Source of the DNA: Oscillospiraceae bacterium
GTDB lineage: Bacteria > Bacillota > Clostridia > Oscillospirales > Ruminococcaceae
Assembly: GCA_022770625.1 (NCBI GenBank)
Contig: JALEHK010000085.1
Location: 1 to 49,453, forward strand
Direction: 5' to 3'
DNA length: 49,453 nucleotides
Shown here: piece by piece, positions 25,198 through 36,381 of the stretch
How positions within the stretch are numbered: the stretch's first letter is position 1
Layout of the letters: each line of letters begins with the position of its first letter
Notes under the pieces: generated by a model
What the model was told of the DNA's origin: nothing
The model's input: the letters and a program-made list of their open reading frames with translations, nothing else
Databases searched by the model: none
Program-made: the position numbers and the translations under genes

Positions 25198-26346
25198 TTA
25201 CTCATCCACTTTTTCGCCGTTGATCAGCACCAGGTCGGGCGCGAGCGCAATATCAAAGCAGGTGCCCGGCATGATGACCAGATCGGCGTCTTTTCCTTCT
25301 TCAATGCTTCCGACGCGGTCTTCGACGCCGATATGACGGGCGGCGTTGATGGTGATCGCCTGAAGCGCGGCAAATTCCTCCATGCCCGACTTGATCGCAA
25401 GCTCGGCGCAGAGGGGGAGATACTGCTCGGGGGTGACCGGAGCGTCGGTGATGATCGAGACGCGGCCGCCGGCTTTTGCGAGGATGCCGGGGGTCGCAAA
25501 GGTCTTGTTGCGCAGCTCGAACTTGCTGGCGTTGCTCATCGAGGGGCCGACCGCCATCGGGTAGTCCTCTTCGATCAGATCGTCCACGATCAGGTGGCCT
25601 TCGGTGACGTGCTCAAGGGTCAGCTTCAGATCGAACTCCTTGGCGATCCGGATCGCGGTGAAGATGTCATCGGCGCGGTGGGCGTGGGCTTTCAGCGGGA
25701 TCTCCTTATGAACGACCGGGAGCATCGACTCGAGCTTGAAGTCGAACTTGGGCTGTTTGGTCGGATCGTCGCCCGCGGCTTGTTTGAGCCGGTCGTATTC
25801 CAGCGTTTTCAGGATCAGCTCCCGCAGCTTTGCCGCCGTGGACATCCGGCAGTAGTTGTTCTTGTCTTTATAGCAGCGCTTGGGGTTTTCGCCGAACGCG
25901 CATTTCATCGCGACGTGGTCGTTGATGACCATCTTATCCACCCGGTCGCCGACCGTTTTGACCGCCATGAAAACGCCGCCGACAACGTTGGAAGAGCCGG
26001 GGCCGGTGCAGACGGTCGTAACGCCTGCAAGCGCCGCCTCTTTCAGCGCCGGATCCTGCGGATAAAAGCCGTCGATCGCCCGAAGCTGGGGGGTCAGAAT
26101 ATCATTCAGTTCGTTATAATCCTGACCCTCAAAGCCGATGCCGGTATCGTCCAGACCGATGTGGGAATGAGCATCGACGAAGCCGGGGTAGATATGCTTG
26201 CCGGAAGCGTCGATTACCTCGGCGTTTTCAGCAGAGAGTTTTTCTCCGATCGCGGCAAATTTTCCGTCCTGAATGAGGATATCCGCCGTGTACGGCTCTT
26301 TATGTACGGCGTCAAAGATCAGCCCGTTTTTGATCAGTTTGTCCAT
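25198..26346 (-). CDS. Metal-dependent amidohydrolase (imidazolonepropionase-like)
   Basis: 382-aa amidohydrolase-superfamily enzyme. The first metal pair is H60-x-H62 (FVDAHSHIG); further ligands appear in KAHAHRADD, EHVTEGH and the strand-8 Asp in ITDAPV. The N-terminal beta-sandwich (LIKNGLIFD) and the C-terminal GSIEEGKDADLVIMPG are typical of the urease/dihydroorotase-type clan. It is probably cytosolic and hydrolyses a cyclic or N-acyl amide; the substrate cannot be read from sequence. It follows the DUF3006-like small gene by 15 nt. Confidence 0.85.
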   Translation of the reverse strand: MDKLIKNGLIFDAVHKEPYTADILIQDGKFAAIGEKLSAENAEVIDASGKHIYPGFVDAHSHIGLDDTGIGFEGQDYNELNDILTPQLRAIDGFYPQDPALKEAALAGVTTVCTGPGSSNVVGGVFMAVKTVGDRVDKMVINDHVAMKCAFGENPKRCYKDKNNYCRMSTAAKLRELILKTLEYDRLKQAAGDDPTKQPKFDFKLESMLPVVHKEIPLKAHAHRADDIFTAIRIAKEFDLKLTLEHVTEGHLIVDDLIEEDYPMAVGPSMSNASKFELRNKTFATPGILAKAGGRVSIITDAPVTPEQYLPLCAELAIKSGMEEFAALQAITINAARHIGVEDRVGSIEEGKDADLVIMPGTCFDIALAPDLVLINGEKVDE

Positions 26347-26361
26347 GATAAAAATCCTTTC

Positions 26362-26532
26362 TTATTCGTTTTCAACAACGGTGTAGGCGAAAAACTCGCA
26401 TTTGAGCCGGACGCCTTCATCCGTCTCTTCGGGGAGAAGCGCCCGTGCGACCCGGTTTTCCACACCTTCGTCGCTGATTAAAACGGCGTAATCGCCATCA
26501 AGGCGCTGTACCGTATAATATACAGTTTCCAT
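26362..26532 (-). CDS. DUF3006-like small protein, 56 aa
   Basis: This small gene has a clear SD (AAAGGA, 7 nt before the ATG) and its own promoter. The product starts METVYYTVQRLDGDYAVLIS and goes on with VARALLPEETDEG, matching the pattern of DUF3006 proteins (DRxEGxxAVLxxxx...LPxxxxEG), although the usual Asp before Arg is Gln. It is probably a small beta-barrel-like cytosolic protein. It leads the operon with the amidohydrolase. Function unknown. Confidence 0.75.
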   Translation of the reverse strand: METVYYTVQRLDGDYAVLISDEGVENRVARALLPEETDEGVRLKCEFFAYTVVENE

Positions 26533-26577
26533 GATGTGATCCTTTCTTTCTGATAAAACTGTGGTAAAATCACTTTT

Positions 26578-26605
26578 ATTATATCACTTTTTACCCCCGC
26601 GTCAA
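26578..26605 (-). promoter_or_regulatory. Sigma-A promoter of the DUF3006-amidohydrolase-abfA unit
   Basis: On the minus strand -35 TTGACG (26600-26605), 16-bp spacer, -10 TATAAT (26578-26583) preceded by TGA, an extended -10. Confidence 0.85.
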
Positions 26606-26666
26606 TCTTTTTTATCCATATCGCCGATTTTGGGCAAAAGGAGAATGGGAGAGGGCGAAGAAGGGA

Positions 26667-26696
26667 GTATAAAAAGATGAATGGCGGTGCATACTG
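26667..26696 (+). promoter_or_regulatory. Forespore sigma-G/F-type promoter of spoVAF
   Basis: -35 GTATA (26667-26671), 18-bp spacer, -10 CATACTG (26690-26696), close to the sigma-G consensus (GNATA ... CATNNTA). No sigma-A promoter is seen here. The spore-specific gene downstream supports the call. Confidence 0.6.
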
Positions 26697-26726
26697 GAAG
26701 GAGAATGGTAAAAAGGAGAGAGGAAG

Positions 26727-28154
26727 ATGGAGATTCTGAGCAGGGAGTATCGAGCCGCCCGCGCACAGCTAGGGCATATTCTCCGGATCGGGAAGAGCTT
26801 TGACCTGCTCGCCCGGCCGGTGGAAATCGCCGGGAAAAAGGCGACCCTTTATTATGTCAACGGTTTCGCAAAGGCGGAAGTGATGGAAAAGGTTGTGGCG
26901 TTTTTGCTGAAACTGACGCCCGGGGAGGCGGACACCGGCGATGCCATGGGCAGTGCAGCCCGGTTTATCGCCCGCAACATCAGCTATATCGAGGCCAAAC
27001 CGGAAGAGGATTGCGGGGAGATCGTATCGGGGCTGCTCGCCGGGAAGCTCTGCCTGATAAGCGAATGGTTTTCGGGGGCGGTACTGATCGAGGCGCGGGA
27101 ATATCCTTCGCGCGGGGTTTCTGAGCCGGACGACGACCGGGCGCTTCGGGGCGCGCGGGACAGCTTTGTAGAAACGATCGTCTCCAACACCGCGCTGATT
27201 CGGAGACGGATACGGGACCCCGCGCTGACGATGGAGGGATTTCAGATCGGACGCGCCAGCCGGACGGACGTTGTGCTCTGTTATATGGAAGGGCGGGCAA
27301 GTAAAGAATATCTCGACGCTCTTCGGCGTCAGCTCCGCGCACTCGATACCGATGCGCTGACCCTCGGGCAGCAGAGCCTTGCCGAACGGCTGGTGCCGAT
27401 GGGGCTGAACCCGTTTCCGCGGTTCCGGTACACCGAACGGCCGGATACGGCGGCGGCTTCGGTACTGGAGGGGAGCGTGCTGATTCTGGTCGATACCTCG
27501 CCCGCAGTCATGATTCTTCCGGTCAGCTTTTTTCAGTACACCCAGGACATCAACGACTTTTATTTCCCGCCGGTGGTCGGGAGCTATCTTAGGATGATCC
27601 GGATTCTTTCGATGCTGACGACCCTTTTGTTTATCCCGGTCTGGTATCTTCTGGTCAAAAGTCCGGGGCGGCTTCCGGAGGCGCTTTCGTTTCTCGCGGT
27701 CGAGGATCCGGGGCCGATTCCACTTTATCTTCAATTGATGCTGGTCGAGCTGGTGCTGGACGGGCTGAAGCTCGCATCGCTCAACACCCCGAATGCCCTC
27801 TCTCAGTCGTTCAGCGTGATCGGGGGCTTGATTCTCGGCGATTTTGCGATACAGGTCGGGTGGATGACTCCGGAGATCATTCTCTATATGGCGTTTGTGT
27901 CGATCGCGAATTTTGCCCAACCCAGTTTTGAACTCGGTTATGCGCTGAAACTCTGGCGGATGATCCTGATCACCCTTGTGGCTGCCTTGGACGGATGGGG
28001 GTTTTTGATCGGAGTCGTATGGATGGCCGGAACAATCGCATCGACTAAGGCGATCGGGAAGGGCGGTAAGGAAGGGTATCTCTATCCGCTCATTCCATTT
28101 GACGGCCGGGCGCTGCTTCGGCTGCTCTTTCGGATGCCGGAGGGGAAACCGTAA
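26727..28154 (+). CDS. spoVAF: Spore germination protein, SpoVAF/GerA-A family
   Basis: 475-aa membrane protein of the GerA A-subunit family, acting in spore germination and dipicolinate release in the spore inner membrane. The N-terminal soluble half includes LRGARDSFVETIVSNTALIRRRI, the family signature. The C-terminal half has about five membrane segments, with FPPVVGSYLRMIR between the first loops. Total length and the lack of a long hydrophilic N-terminal extension fit SpoVAF better than GerAA. It stands alone: spoVAA-E genes and GerB/GerC partners are not next to it. Two strong hairpins follow. Confidence 0.88.
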   Translation: MEILSREYRAARAQLGHILRIGKSFDLLARPVEIAGKKATLYYVNGFAKAEVMEKVVAFLLKLTPGEADTGDAMGSAARFIARNISYIEAKPEEDCGEIVSGLLAGKLCLISEWFSGAVLIEAREYPSRGVSEPDDDRALRGARDSFVETIVSNTALIRRRIRDPALTMEGFQIGRASRTDVVLCYMEGRASKEYLDALRRQLRALDTDALTLGQQSLAERLVPMGLNPFPRFRYTERPDTAAASVLEGSVLILVDTSPAVMILPVSFFQYTQDINDFYFPPVVGSYLRMIRILSMLTTLLFIPVWYLLVKSPGRLPEALSFLAVEDPGPIPLYLQLMLVELVLDGLKLASLNTPNALSQSFSVIGGLILGDFAIQVGWMTPEIILYMAFVSIANFAQPSFELGYALKLWRMILITLVAALDGWGFLIGVVWMAGTIASTKAIGKGGKEGYLYPLIPFDGRALLRLLFRMPEGKP

Positions 28155-28171
28155 TGGTTTTTCTTTTTACC

Positions 28172-28203
28172 CATCTGCTTTTTCGGAAGCGAAAAAGCAG
28201 ATG
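28172..28203 (+). terminator. Long perfect hairpin after spoVAF
   Basis: 14-bp perfect stem CATCTGCTTTTTCG / CGAAAAAGCAGATG with a GAAG loop, directly followed by another hairpin. Confidence 0.7.
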
Positions 28204-28247
28204 AAAAACGCACCTCTTTCTTTTGAATGAGAAAGAGGTGCGTTTTT
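28204..28247. terminator. Bidirectional terminator between spoVAF and the beta-galactosidase gene
   Basis: 18-bp perfect stem beginning AAAAACGCACC and ending GGTGCGTTTTT with an 8-nt loop; A and T flanks serve both convergent genes. Confidence 0.92.
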
Positions 28248-28278
28248 GGTGCTGTCAAAATACAGCAGGTTTTATCTT

Positions 28279-31365
<3,087 letters not shown>

Positions 31366-31407
31366 TTATATGGAAGAAATAGGGAAACGCGGTTTTAAAC
31401 CACTCTT

Positions 31408-31435
31408 ATCTTAACATAAATCATATAAAAAGCAA
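31408..31435 (-). promoter_or_regulatory. Probable promoter of lacZ
   Basis: On the minus strand -35 TTGCTT (31430-31435), 16-bp spacer, -10 TAAGAT (31408-31413), about 80 nt upstream of the ATG. Confidence 0.5.
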
Positions 31436-31583
31436 GAGATATTTTGTGAAAAGAGAGGAATTTCTAGGATTATACAAATTGTATAGAATGATAAGCTGTG
31501 ATGCCTGGATAAAGGCTCTTTTTTGGCCAGTTTATTTTTTAAACATAAAAATTTCACGTTTGGCGCAAAGAACGAAACAAAAC

Positions 31584-31622
31584 GTTACTACAGCGTAACA
31601 ATGCGTTTTACAAGTTGTTACA
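31584..31622 (-). promoter_or_regulatory. Cluster of four TGTWAH-like hexamers (WalR-like boxes)
   Basis: On the minus strand the hexamers TGTAAC, TGTAAA, TGTTAC and AGTAAC begin every 10-12 bp. WalR (YycF) binds pairs of TGTWAH with a 5-bp gap; only the last pair (TGTTAC-N5-AGTAAC) has exactly that gap. The cluster lies 80 bp upstream of the promoter of a G5/3D cell-wall protein, a class WalR often controls. GTGAC repeats follow at about 31630-31675. Tentative. Confidence 0.35.
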
Positions 31623-31701
31623 TTGGATTGTGACGAGACGTGACAGCTTAAAAAACTAAGATGTTGTGACAAACTGCACAAAACCCGCCTTCCCCGGTCA
31701 T

Positions 31702-31730
31702 TTGACAGTTTGAAGCTTTGCGGGTAAAAT
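31702..31730 (+). promoter_or_regulatory. Sigma-A promoter of the riboswitch-G5/3D gene
   Basis: Consensus -35 TTGACA (31702-31707), 17-bp spacer, -10 TAAAAT (31725-31730). Transcription would start at the 5' edge of the riboswitch. Confidence 0.88.
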
Positions 31731-31738
31731 ATAGGCAA

Positions 31739-31866
31739 CGTTCGGGAAGAAAAAAGCAGGCGCTTCCCTAACGGCTTTGGATATCCGGGAAACCGGATGA
31801 CAACCGTTCTGTCACGGAATGGGAAAACTTTTAAGTGGCGGCTCATCCGTCAGTTAGGAAGGAACG
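31739..31866 (+). ncRNA. c-di-AMP riboswitch (ydaO/yuaA type)
   Basis: The leader follows the ydaO aptamer block by block. CGTTC (31739-31743) can pair with GAACG (31862-31866) as P1. A hairpin GGGAAG/CTTCCC comes next, then AACGGCTTTGG. ATCCGG-GAAA-CCGGAT (31783-31798) follows, with a GNRA loop, then the GACA..CCGTTCTGTC segment, and finally the CCGTCAGTTA element (31847-31856) near the 3' end. It lies before a gene with G5 and 3D domains, a classic c-di-AMP riboswitch target. The SD AGGAAGG (31857-31863) is inside the aptamer's 3' strand and no terminator follows, so translational control is likely. Confidence 0.8.
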
Positions 31867-31874
31867 ATCAAAAC

Positions 31875-32933
31875 GTGAAGAGGCTTATATCCAAAATGGC
31901 GGCTATGCTCTGCGTCATGCTTTCCGGCGTTATGATGGTCAATGTGACCAGCGGCGCGGCGGAAACACAGTATCTGTTTTATTTCCAGGACGGCGAGGAA
32001 ACACAGCTCTATTATGCACCGGCCGGATCGGTCGAGAGCGCGATGAAGGCGCTTGGGAAAACGCTCGGCGAGAACGATTCCTATACGGTGGAAAATACGA
32101 GCCGTGATGTCTATACCGTCACCATTACGCGGGCGGATTCCTGTACCGTGAAGGCAGACGGCGAGACTGCGATCGTCTCTTTCCGGCCGGACGAAACAAC
32201 GGTCGCGGATGTTCTGGAGGAACAGGGCATTGTCCTTTCGGAGGACGATCTTGTATCGAGTGATCTCACCGCTCTGGTGCAGGATGGAGAAACCATTACG
32301 GTTTCAAGAGTAACTTATGAAAACTACTTCACCGATGAGGTGATCGGTTGGGAATACGACTACGAACCGACCCGGTATCTTCCGGAGGGAAAGGTTAAGG
32401 TATTCTCGAACGGAAGCGACGGCAAAAAGGTCGTGGAAAAGCGCAAGGTCTATATCGACGGAGAGCTTGACCATGAAGAGGTCGTCGGCGAAACCGTCAC
32501 AAGCGCGGTCACGAACGGCCGTGCACAGATCGGGGACAGCGATGCTCCGATCGACCATCTGGAGCAGCCTGAATGGCTGACCTTTGATGAAAACGGGATT
32601 CCCGAACAGGCGACGAAAGTGATTTCGGGACTTGGAACGGCGTACACTTCTCAGCTTGGCGTATACGGCGCGACCGGACGCTATCTTTCGGAAGGGTATG
32701 TAGCGGTCGATCCGAAGGTGATTCCCTATGGGAGCAAGCTCTATATCGTGACGAAGGACGGCTCCTGGGATTACGGATACGCGATCGCGGCGGATACCGG
32801 CGGCGCTATGCGCAGCGGACGGATTCTTGTCGATCAGTACATGAATTCCTATGACACCTGTATGCAGTACGGCGTACGCGAAGTGGACATCTACCTGCTT
32901 GATGATAAGGATGCCCACACTGAAATTGACTGA
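31875..32933 (+). CDS. Secreted cell-wall protein with DUF348, G5 and 3D domains (YabE/RpfB-like)
   Basis: 352-aa exported protein, probably a lytic transglycosylase-like muralytic enzyme. GTG 31875 is used as start because AGGAAGG lies 11 nt before it; further upstream is riboswitch. The signal peptide or anchor is at residues 1-29. A DUF348 repeat is at about 90-145, a G5 domain at about 146-212 (VVEKRKVYIDG...EEVVGETVT), and the C-terminal 3D domain has its three aspartates (D308 in AADTGGAM, D320, D338). It is probably repressed at high c-di-AMP, tying wall cleavage to turgor and wall state. A terminator follows. Confidence 0.9.
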   Translation: MKRLISKMAAMLCVMLSGVMMVNVTSGAAETQYLFYFQDGEETQLYYAPAGSVESAMKALGKTLGENDSYTVENTSRDVYTVTITRADSCTVKADGETAIVSFRPDETTVADVLEEQGIVLSEDDLVSSDLTALVQDGETITVSRVTYENYFTDEVIGWEYDYEPTRYLPEGKVKVFSNGSDGKKVVEKRKVYIDGELDHEEVVGETVTSAVTNGRAQIGDSDAPIDHLEQPEWLTFDENGIPEQATKVISGLGTAYTSQLGVYGATGRYLSEGYVAVDPKVIPYGSKLYIVTKDGSWDYGYAIAADTGGAMRSGRILVDQYMNSYDTCMQYGVREVDIYLLDDKDAHTEID

Positions 32934-32960
32934 CATCTTCCCCATAAATATTTCCCTGGA

Positions 32961-32998
32961 AAGCGGGTATCCGGTACAAGATCGGGTACCCGCTTTTC
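32961..32998 (+). terminator. Terminator of the G5/3D gene
   Basis: Stem AAGCGGGTA / TACCCGCTT followed by TTCCT; a moderately strong intrinsic terminator. Confidence 0.7.
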
Positions 32999-33002
32999 CT
33001 AT

Positions 33003-33032
33003 TCTCGACATGATTTTTCTCGACATGATTTT
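33003..33032. repeat. 15-bp direct tandem repeat (two copies)
   Basis: TCTCGACATGATTTT occurs twice head to tail. The rest of the gene-free stretch 32934-33362 holds the upstream terminator, the inverted repeat at 33136-33158 and the cdaR-like promoter; I see nothing else. Confidence 0.7.
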
Positions 33033-33135
33033 TATAGAAGAAAATCCGCATTTTCGGGTCGGATCCGACCGATTTCCGGGATTATTTACATCCAGTTCAC
33101 ATAAGACGGCTGCTCAAGTGTTATGATAAAAGCAG

Positions 33136-33158
33136 AGATTGTAATCAAATTGCAATCT
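33136..33158. promoter_or_regulatory. Inverted repeat AGATTGTAAT-N3-ATTGCAATCT
   Basis: 10-bp arms with one mismatch (G-T in RNA), followed by TTTT. It lies about 90 bp upstream of the cdaR-like promoter. It could be an operator or a weak terminator. Confidence 0.4.
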
Positions 33159-33246
33159 TTTACCATTGCCATAGGGCGCGTTCCCCTGTTTTAGCAGGAA
33201 TTTGCGTCATATGAAAACATTTTTTGATGCAAATCACGATTTTGCC

Positions 33247-33275
33247 TTGATTTTTTGTCATATATGCTGTATAAT
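33247..33275 (+). promoter_or_regulatory. Sigma-A promoter of the CdaR-like gene
   Basis: -35 TTGATT (33247-33252), 17-bp spacer, -10 TATAAT (33270-33275). Confidence 0.8.
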
Positions 33276-33362
33276 TAGAACAGATTCTTATGTGATTTGT
33301 TGGGCGGAGACCTCTCCGTCGGCAGCTCCAGACGAAATATAATAGGGTAAAGGGGTAATAAT

Positions 33363-34448
33363 ATGTCCAACCGTCTTTTTCAGGGTGTTGTCCATCAGAT
33401 GCGCGATGCGATCGACCGCGTGATCGGCGTTATCGATGAAAATGCTTCCATCATCGCCTGTAGCGAGCTTTCAAAGATCGGTACGACCGGAGATTACTAT
33501 TCGGTCGATTTCGGCGAATCGCATGACGTATTTGTCCGCGACGGCTATACCTATAAGCCGTTCGGCCCGCACATCAAAGCGGATTACGCAGTCTTTGTTG
33601 AGGGCACCGACGAGATGGCTTCCCGTTACGCACAGCTGCTCGCGATCTCCCTTTCGAGCATCAAACAGTACTATGACGAAAAATATGACCGCAATAACTT
33701 TGTCAAAAACGTTGTCCTCGATAACATCATGCCGGGCGACCTGTTCACCAAGGCTAAAGAGCTTCATTTCAACGTCGATGTGACCCGCGTGGTGCTTCTC
33801 GTCCGCGTCGTTTCGACCAACGACGTTTCGGCTTACGACGTTATCCAGAATCTCTTCCCGGATAAACAGAAGGACTTTGTTTTCAATATCAGTGAAAGTG
33901 ATATCGTCCTGATCAAAGAGATCAAGGCCGGCATCGATTCCAAGGATCTCGAGAAGCTGGCGCGCTCGATCGTCGATACCCTCAGCTCTGAGTTTTACAC
34001 CAAGGCGATCGTTGGTATCGGTACCAGTGTTGTCGGACTGAAAGAACTTGCCCGTTCCTTCAAGGAGGCGCAGGTCGCTCTCGAAGTCGGCAAGGTCTTT
34101 GATACCGATCAGTCGATCGTCAGCTATGACAACCTCGGCATCGCCCGCCTGATCTACCAGCTTCCCACGACGCTGTGCGAGACCTTCCTCAAAGAGGTCT
34201 TCAAAACCGGCTCGATCGATTCGCTCGACCACGAGACGCTGTTTACCATCCACAAGTTCTTTGAAAACAACCTGAACGTTTCCGAAACTTCCAGAAAGCT
34301 GTTCGTTCATCGCAACACACTGGTTTACCGTCTGGAAAAAATCAAGAAGCTGACCGGTCTGGATCTGCGGGAATTTGATCACGCGATCATCTTCAAGATT
34401 GCCCTGATGGTTAAGAAGTACCTGAACTCCAGCCCCACAAAATTCTGA
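33363..34448 (+). CDS. CdaR/PucR-family transcriptional regulator
   Basis: 361-aa regulator. The N-terminal half is a sensor region resembling the sugar-diacid-recognition type (MSNRLFQGVVHQMRDAIDRVIGVIDENASIIA). The middle has the GGDEF-like PucR domain (about 150-260). The C-terminal PucR helix-turn-helix reads FFENNLNVSETSRKLFVHRNTLVYRLEKIKKLTG (key residues N-x2-V-S-x-T and HRNTLVYRL). The SD AAAGGGG is well spaced. Its own promoter and a terminator separate it from ftsE, so the regulon cannot be inferred from position; glycerate or sugar-diacid sensing is known only for E. coli CdaR. Confidence 0.85.
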   Translation: MSNRLFQGVVHQMRDAIDRVIGVIDENASIIACSELSKIGTTGDYYSVDFGESHDVFVRDGYTYKPFGPHIKADYAVFVEGTDEMASRYAQLLAISLSSIKQYYDEKYDRNNFVKNVVLDNIMPGDLFTKAKELHFNVDVTRVVLLVRVVSTNDVSAYDVIQNLFPDKQKDFVFNISESDIVLIKEIKAGIDSKDLEKLARSIVDTLSSEFYTKAIVGIGTSVVGLKELARSFKEAQVALEVGKVFDTDQSIVSYDNLGIARLIYQLPTTLCETFLKEVFKTGSIDSLDHETLFTIHKFFENNLNVSETSRKLFVHRNTLVYRLEKIKKLTGLDLREFDHAIIFKIALMVKKYLNSSPTKF

Positions 34449-34458
34449 TGAATACCGA

Positions 34459-34495
34459 CGCTTTCCGCAGGTTTCGGTCTGCGGAAAGCGATTTT
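34459..34495 (+). terminator. Terminator of the CdaR-like gene
   Basis: Perfect 12-bp stem CGCTTTCCGCAG / CTGCGGAAAGCG followed by ATTTTG. Confidence 0.8.
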
Positions 34496-34664
34496 GTGTA
34501 TTTAGGGGAAAAACTTAAAAATGTTGTCCTATTCGGGAATGACCGGAGGGACGGCCAAAAATGCCGCGCCTGATGTCCGGAAGTGCGCGGGAGACCCTGA
34601 TGTGGAAGGTGATGGAGCGCTTTCACATATAAATTTCCGGACAGTCCAAAGGAATGATAAAAAC

Positions 34665-35357
34665 ATGATAGACTTGATCGACGTTTCATTTAAGTATGAA
34701 AATGGAACGGAAGCCTTGACCAATGTCAATCTGCGCGTCAATCAGGGCGAGTTTGCATTTGTTGTCGGTTCGTCCGGCGCGGGCAAAACCTCGATTTTGA
34801 AGCTGCTGCTGAGAGAAACGGTGGCGACTTCCGGGCAGGTCATTGTCAACGGCTTTAACCTCAACAAGCTCAAGAGCCGGCAGATCCCGAAATTCCGCCG
34901 AAGCATCGGCGTCGTCTTTCAGGACTTCCGCCTGATCCCGGATATGACGGTGTACGATAACGTCGCGTTTGCGATGCGCGTCACCGATCAGTCCAGCCGT
35001 GTGATCCGGCAGCGGGTCCCGGAGGTGCTCGAGATGATGAATCTGGCGCATAAGGCCAAGCAGCATCCATATGAGCTTTCGGGCGGCGAACAGCAGAGAG
35101 TATCGCTGGCACGCGCCATCATCAACCATCCGCCGCTGATCATCGCGGACGAACCGACCGGCAACATTGACCCTGAGTTTTCCTATGAAATCGTAGAAAT
35201 GCTTCAGCAGATCAACAAACAGGCGGGGACGACCATCCTGATGGTTACCCATGAGCACGATATGGTGAAGTACTTTGGCGGACGCACGATCAATATTGAA
35301 AACGGATGCGTCGTATTTGACGATTATATTATTGGAGGGGCCAATGAGAGCGAGTAG
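34665..35357 (+). CDS. ftsE: Cell division ATP-binding protein FtsE
   Basis: 230-aa ABC ATPase working with FtsX to drive peptidoglycan hydrolases at the septum. Walker A is at 35-42 (GSSGAGKT), the signature LSGGEQQR and Walker B LIIADEPTG are intact, and the D-loop GNIDPE follows. ATG 34665 lies 11 nt after AAAGGA; an ATG between them opens only a four-codon frame. The gene ends with TAG, the only TAG stop I find for a complete gene in the window, and overlaps ftsX by 14 nt. Confidence 0.95.
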   Translation: MIDLIDVSFKYENGTEALTNVNLRVNQGEFAFVVGSSGAGKTSILKLLLRETVATSGQVIVNGFNLNKLKSRQIPKFRRSIGVVFQDFRLIPDMTVYDNVAFAMRVTDQSSRVIRQRVPEVLEMMNLAHKAKQHPYELSGGEQQRVSLARAIINHPPLIIADEPTGNIDPEFSYEIVEMLQQINKQAGTTILMVTHEHDMVKYFGGRTINIENGCVVFDDYIIGGANESE

Positions 35358-36249
35358 TATGCGTTATCTGATGCGAAACGGATTCAAGAATCTGTGGAAC
35401 AATCGGTTGATGACAATCGCATCGGTCGGTACGCTGGTTGCCTGCCTTCTGATCGTCGGCGTGGCTGTGCTGTTTTCGCTGAATGTGGACAACATGGTCG
35501 AGTATGTCGGCGAGCAGAACGAGCTGGTGGTCTTTATGGAGACCGATACATCGGACGAAGATCTGAAAACGATGGAGACGGCGCTTTCCAAAACCGAGGG
35601 ACTGGGCGATGTGACCTATGTTTCGAGCAGCGAAGCGATGCAGTCGATCGTAGATAAATATCTGGACGGGGACGCAGGTCTCCTGGAAGGAATGGACGAC
35701 GGGTTCATGCCCGCATCGTTCCGCTGTCGGATCACAGATCCCGAGCGGGCGAGAGAGCTGACGGCGGAGATCAAGGCGATGGATCACGTTTCTAACGTTG
35801 AAGCACCGACCGAGATCACCGAATCGCTGGTTAAGATGCGGAAGATGATCAACATCTTTGGCGGTGCGATTATTGCGGCGCTGGTCATCGTATCGCTGGT
35901 CATCATCACCAACACCATCCGCGCGTCGGTCTTTACCAGACGCCGCGAGATCAACATCATGAAATACGTCGGCGCGACTAATTCCTTTATCCGGATTCCG
36001 TTCGTGGTAGAGGGGATTATGCTCGGACTTCTTTCGGCGCTGATCGCGTTCGGGATCGTCTGGGGCGGATATAACTTCTTCCTCGACATCATCCGGATGG
36101 AAAGCACCTCGCTGATGGCGAGCGTTCTCAGTCAGGTCATGCCCTTCTCGGAACTCGCGACCAGAGTACTTGCATACTTCCTTCTTTCCGGCGTTTCGGT
36201 CGGCTGTATCGGAAGTGTGTTCAGCATGAGAGGGTATCTGAAGGTATGA
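35344..36249 (+). CDS. ftsX: Cell division protein FtsX
   Basis: 301-aa permease-like partner of FtsE. A cytoplasmic N-terminus is followed by TM1 (about 24-44), a large extracellular domain (about 45-190) that contacts the hydrolase, and three further helices (about 195-290). The TRRREINIMKYVGAT motif after TM2 is typical. SD GGAGGGG lies 3 nt upstream. The wall hydrolase it would activate is the M23 gene directly downstream. Confidence 0.95.
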   Translation: MRASSMRYLMRNGFKNLWNNRLMTIASVGTLVACLLIVGVAVLFSLNVDNMVEYVGEQNELVVFMETDTSDEDLKTMETALSKTEGLGDVTYVSSSEAMQSIVDKYLDGDAGLLEGMDDGFMPASFRCRITDPERARELTAEIKAMDHVSNVEAPTEITESLVKMRKMINIFGGAIIAALVIVSLVIITNTIRASVFTRRREINIMKYVGATNSFIRIPFVVEGIMLGLLSALIAFGIVWGGYNFFLDIIRMESTSLMASVLSQVMPFSELATRVLAYFLLSGVSVGCIGSVFSMRGYLKV

Positions 36250-36315
36250 TCTTGCTGTAAATGGGAAAGCCTTTACAGTGAAACCCGTCAGGAAATCGGG
36301 GAAGGCACGGGTGTG

Positions 36316-36340
36316 CGATTTGTGAAAAATGCACAAATCG
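36316..36340 (+). other. Hairpin downstream of ftsX
   Basis: Perfect 9-bp stem CGATTTGTG / CACAAATCG with a 7-nt loop. A T-run (ATTTT) follows only after 5 nt, so it may give partial termination between ftsX and the M23 gene. Confidence 0.5.
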
Positions 36341-36381
36341 GTCACGATTTTCCTCGAAAGCAAATTGAATTGAATCCGGCG

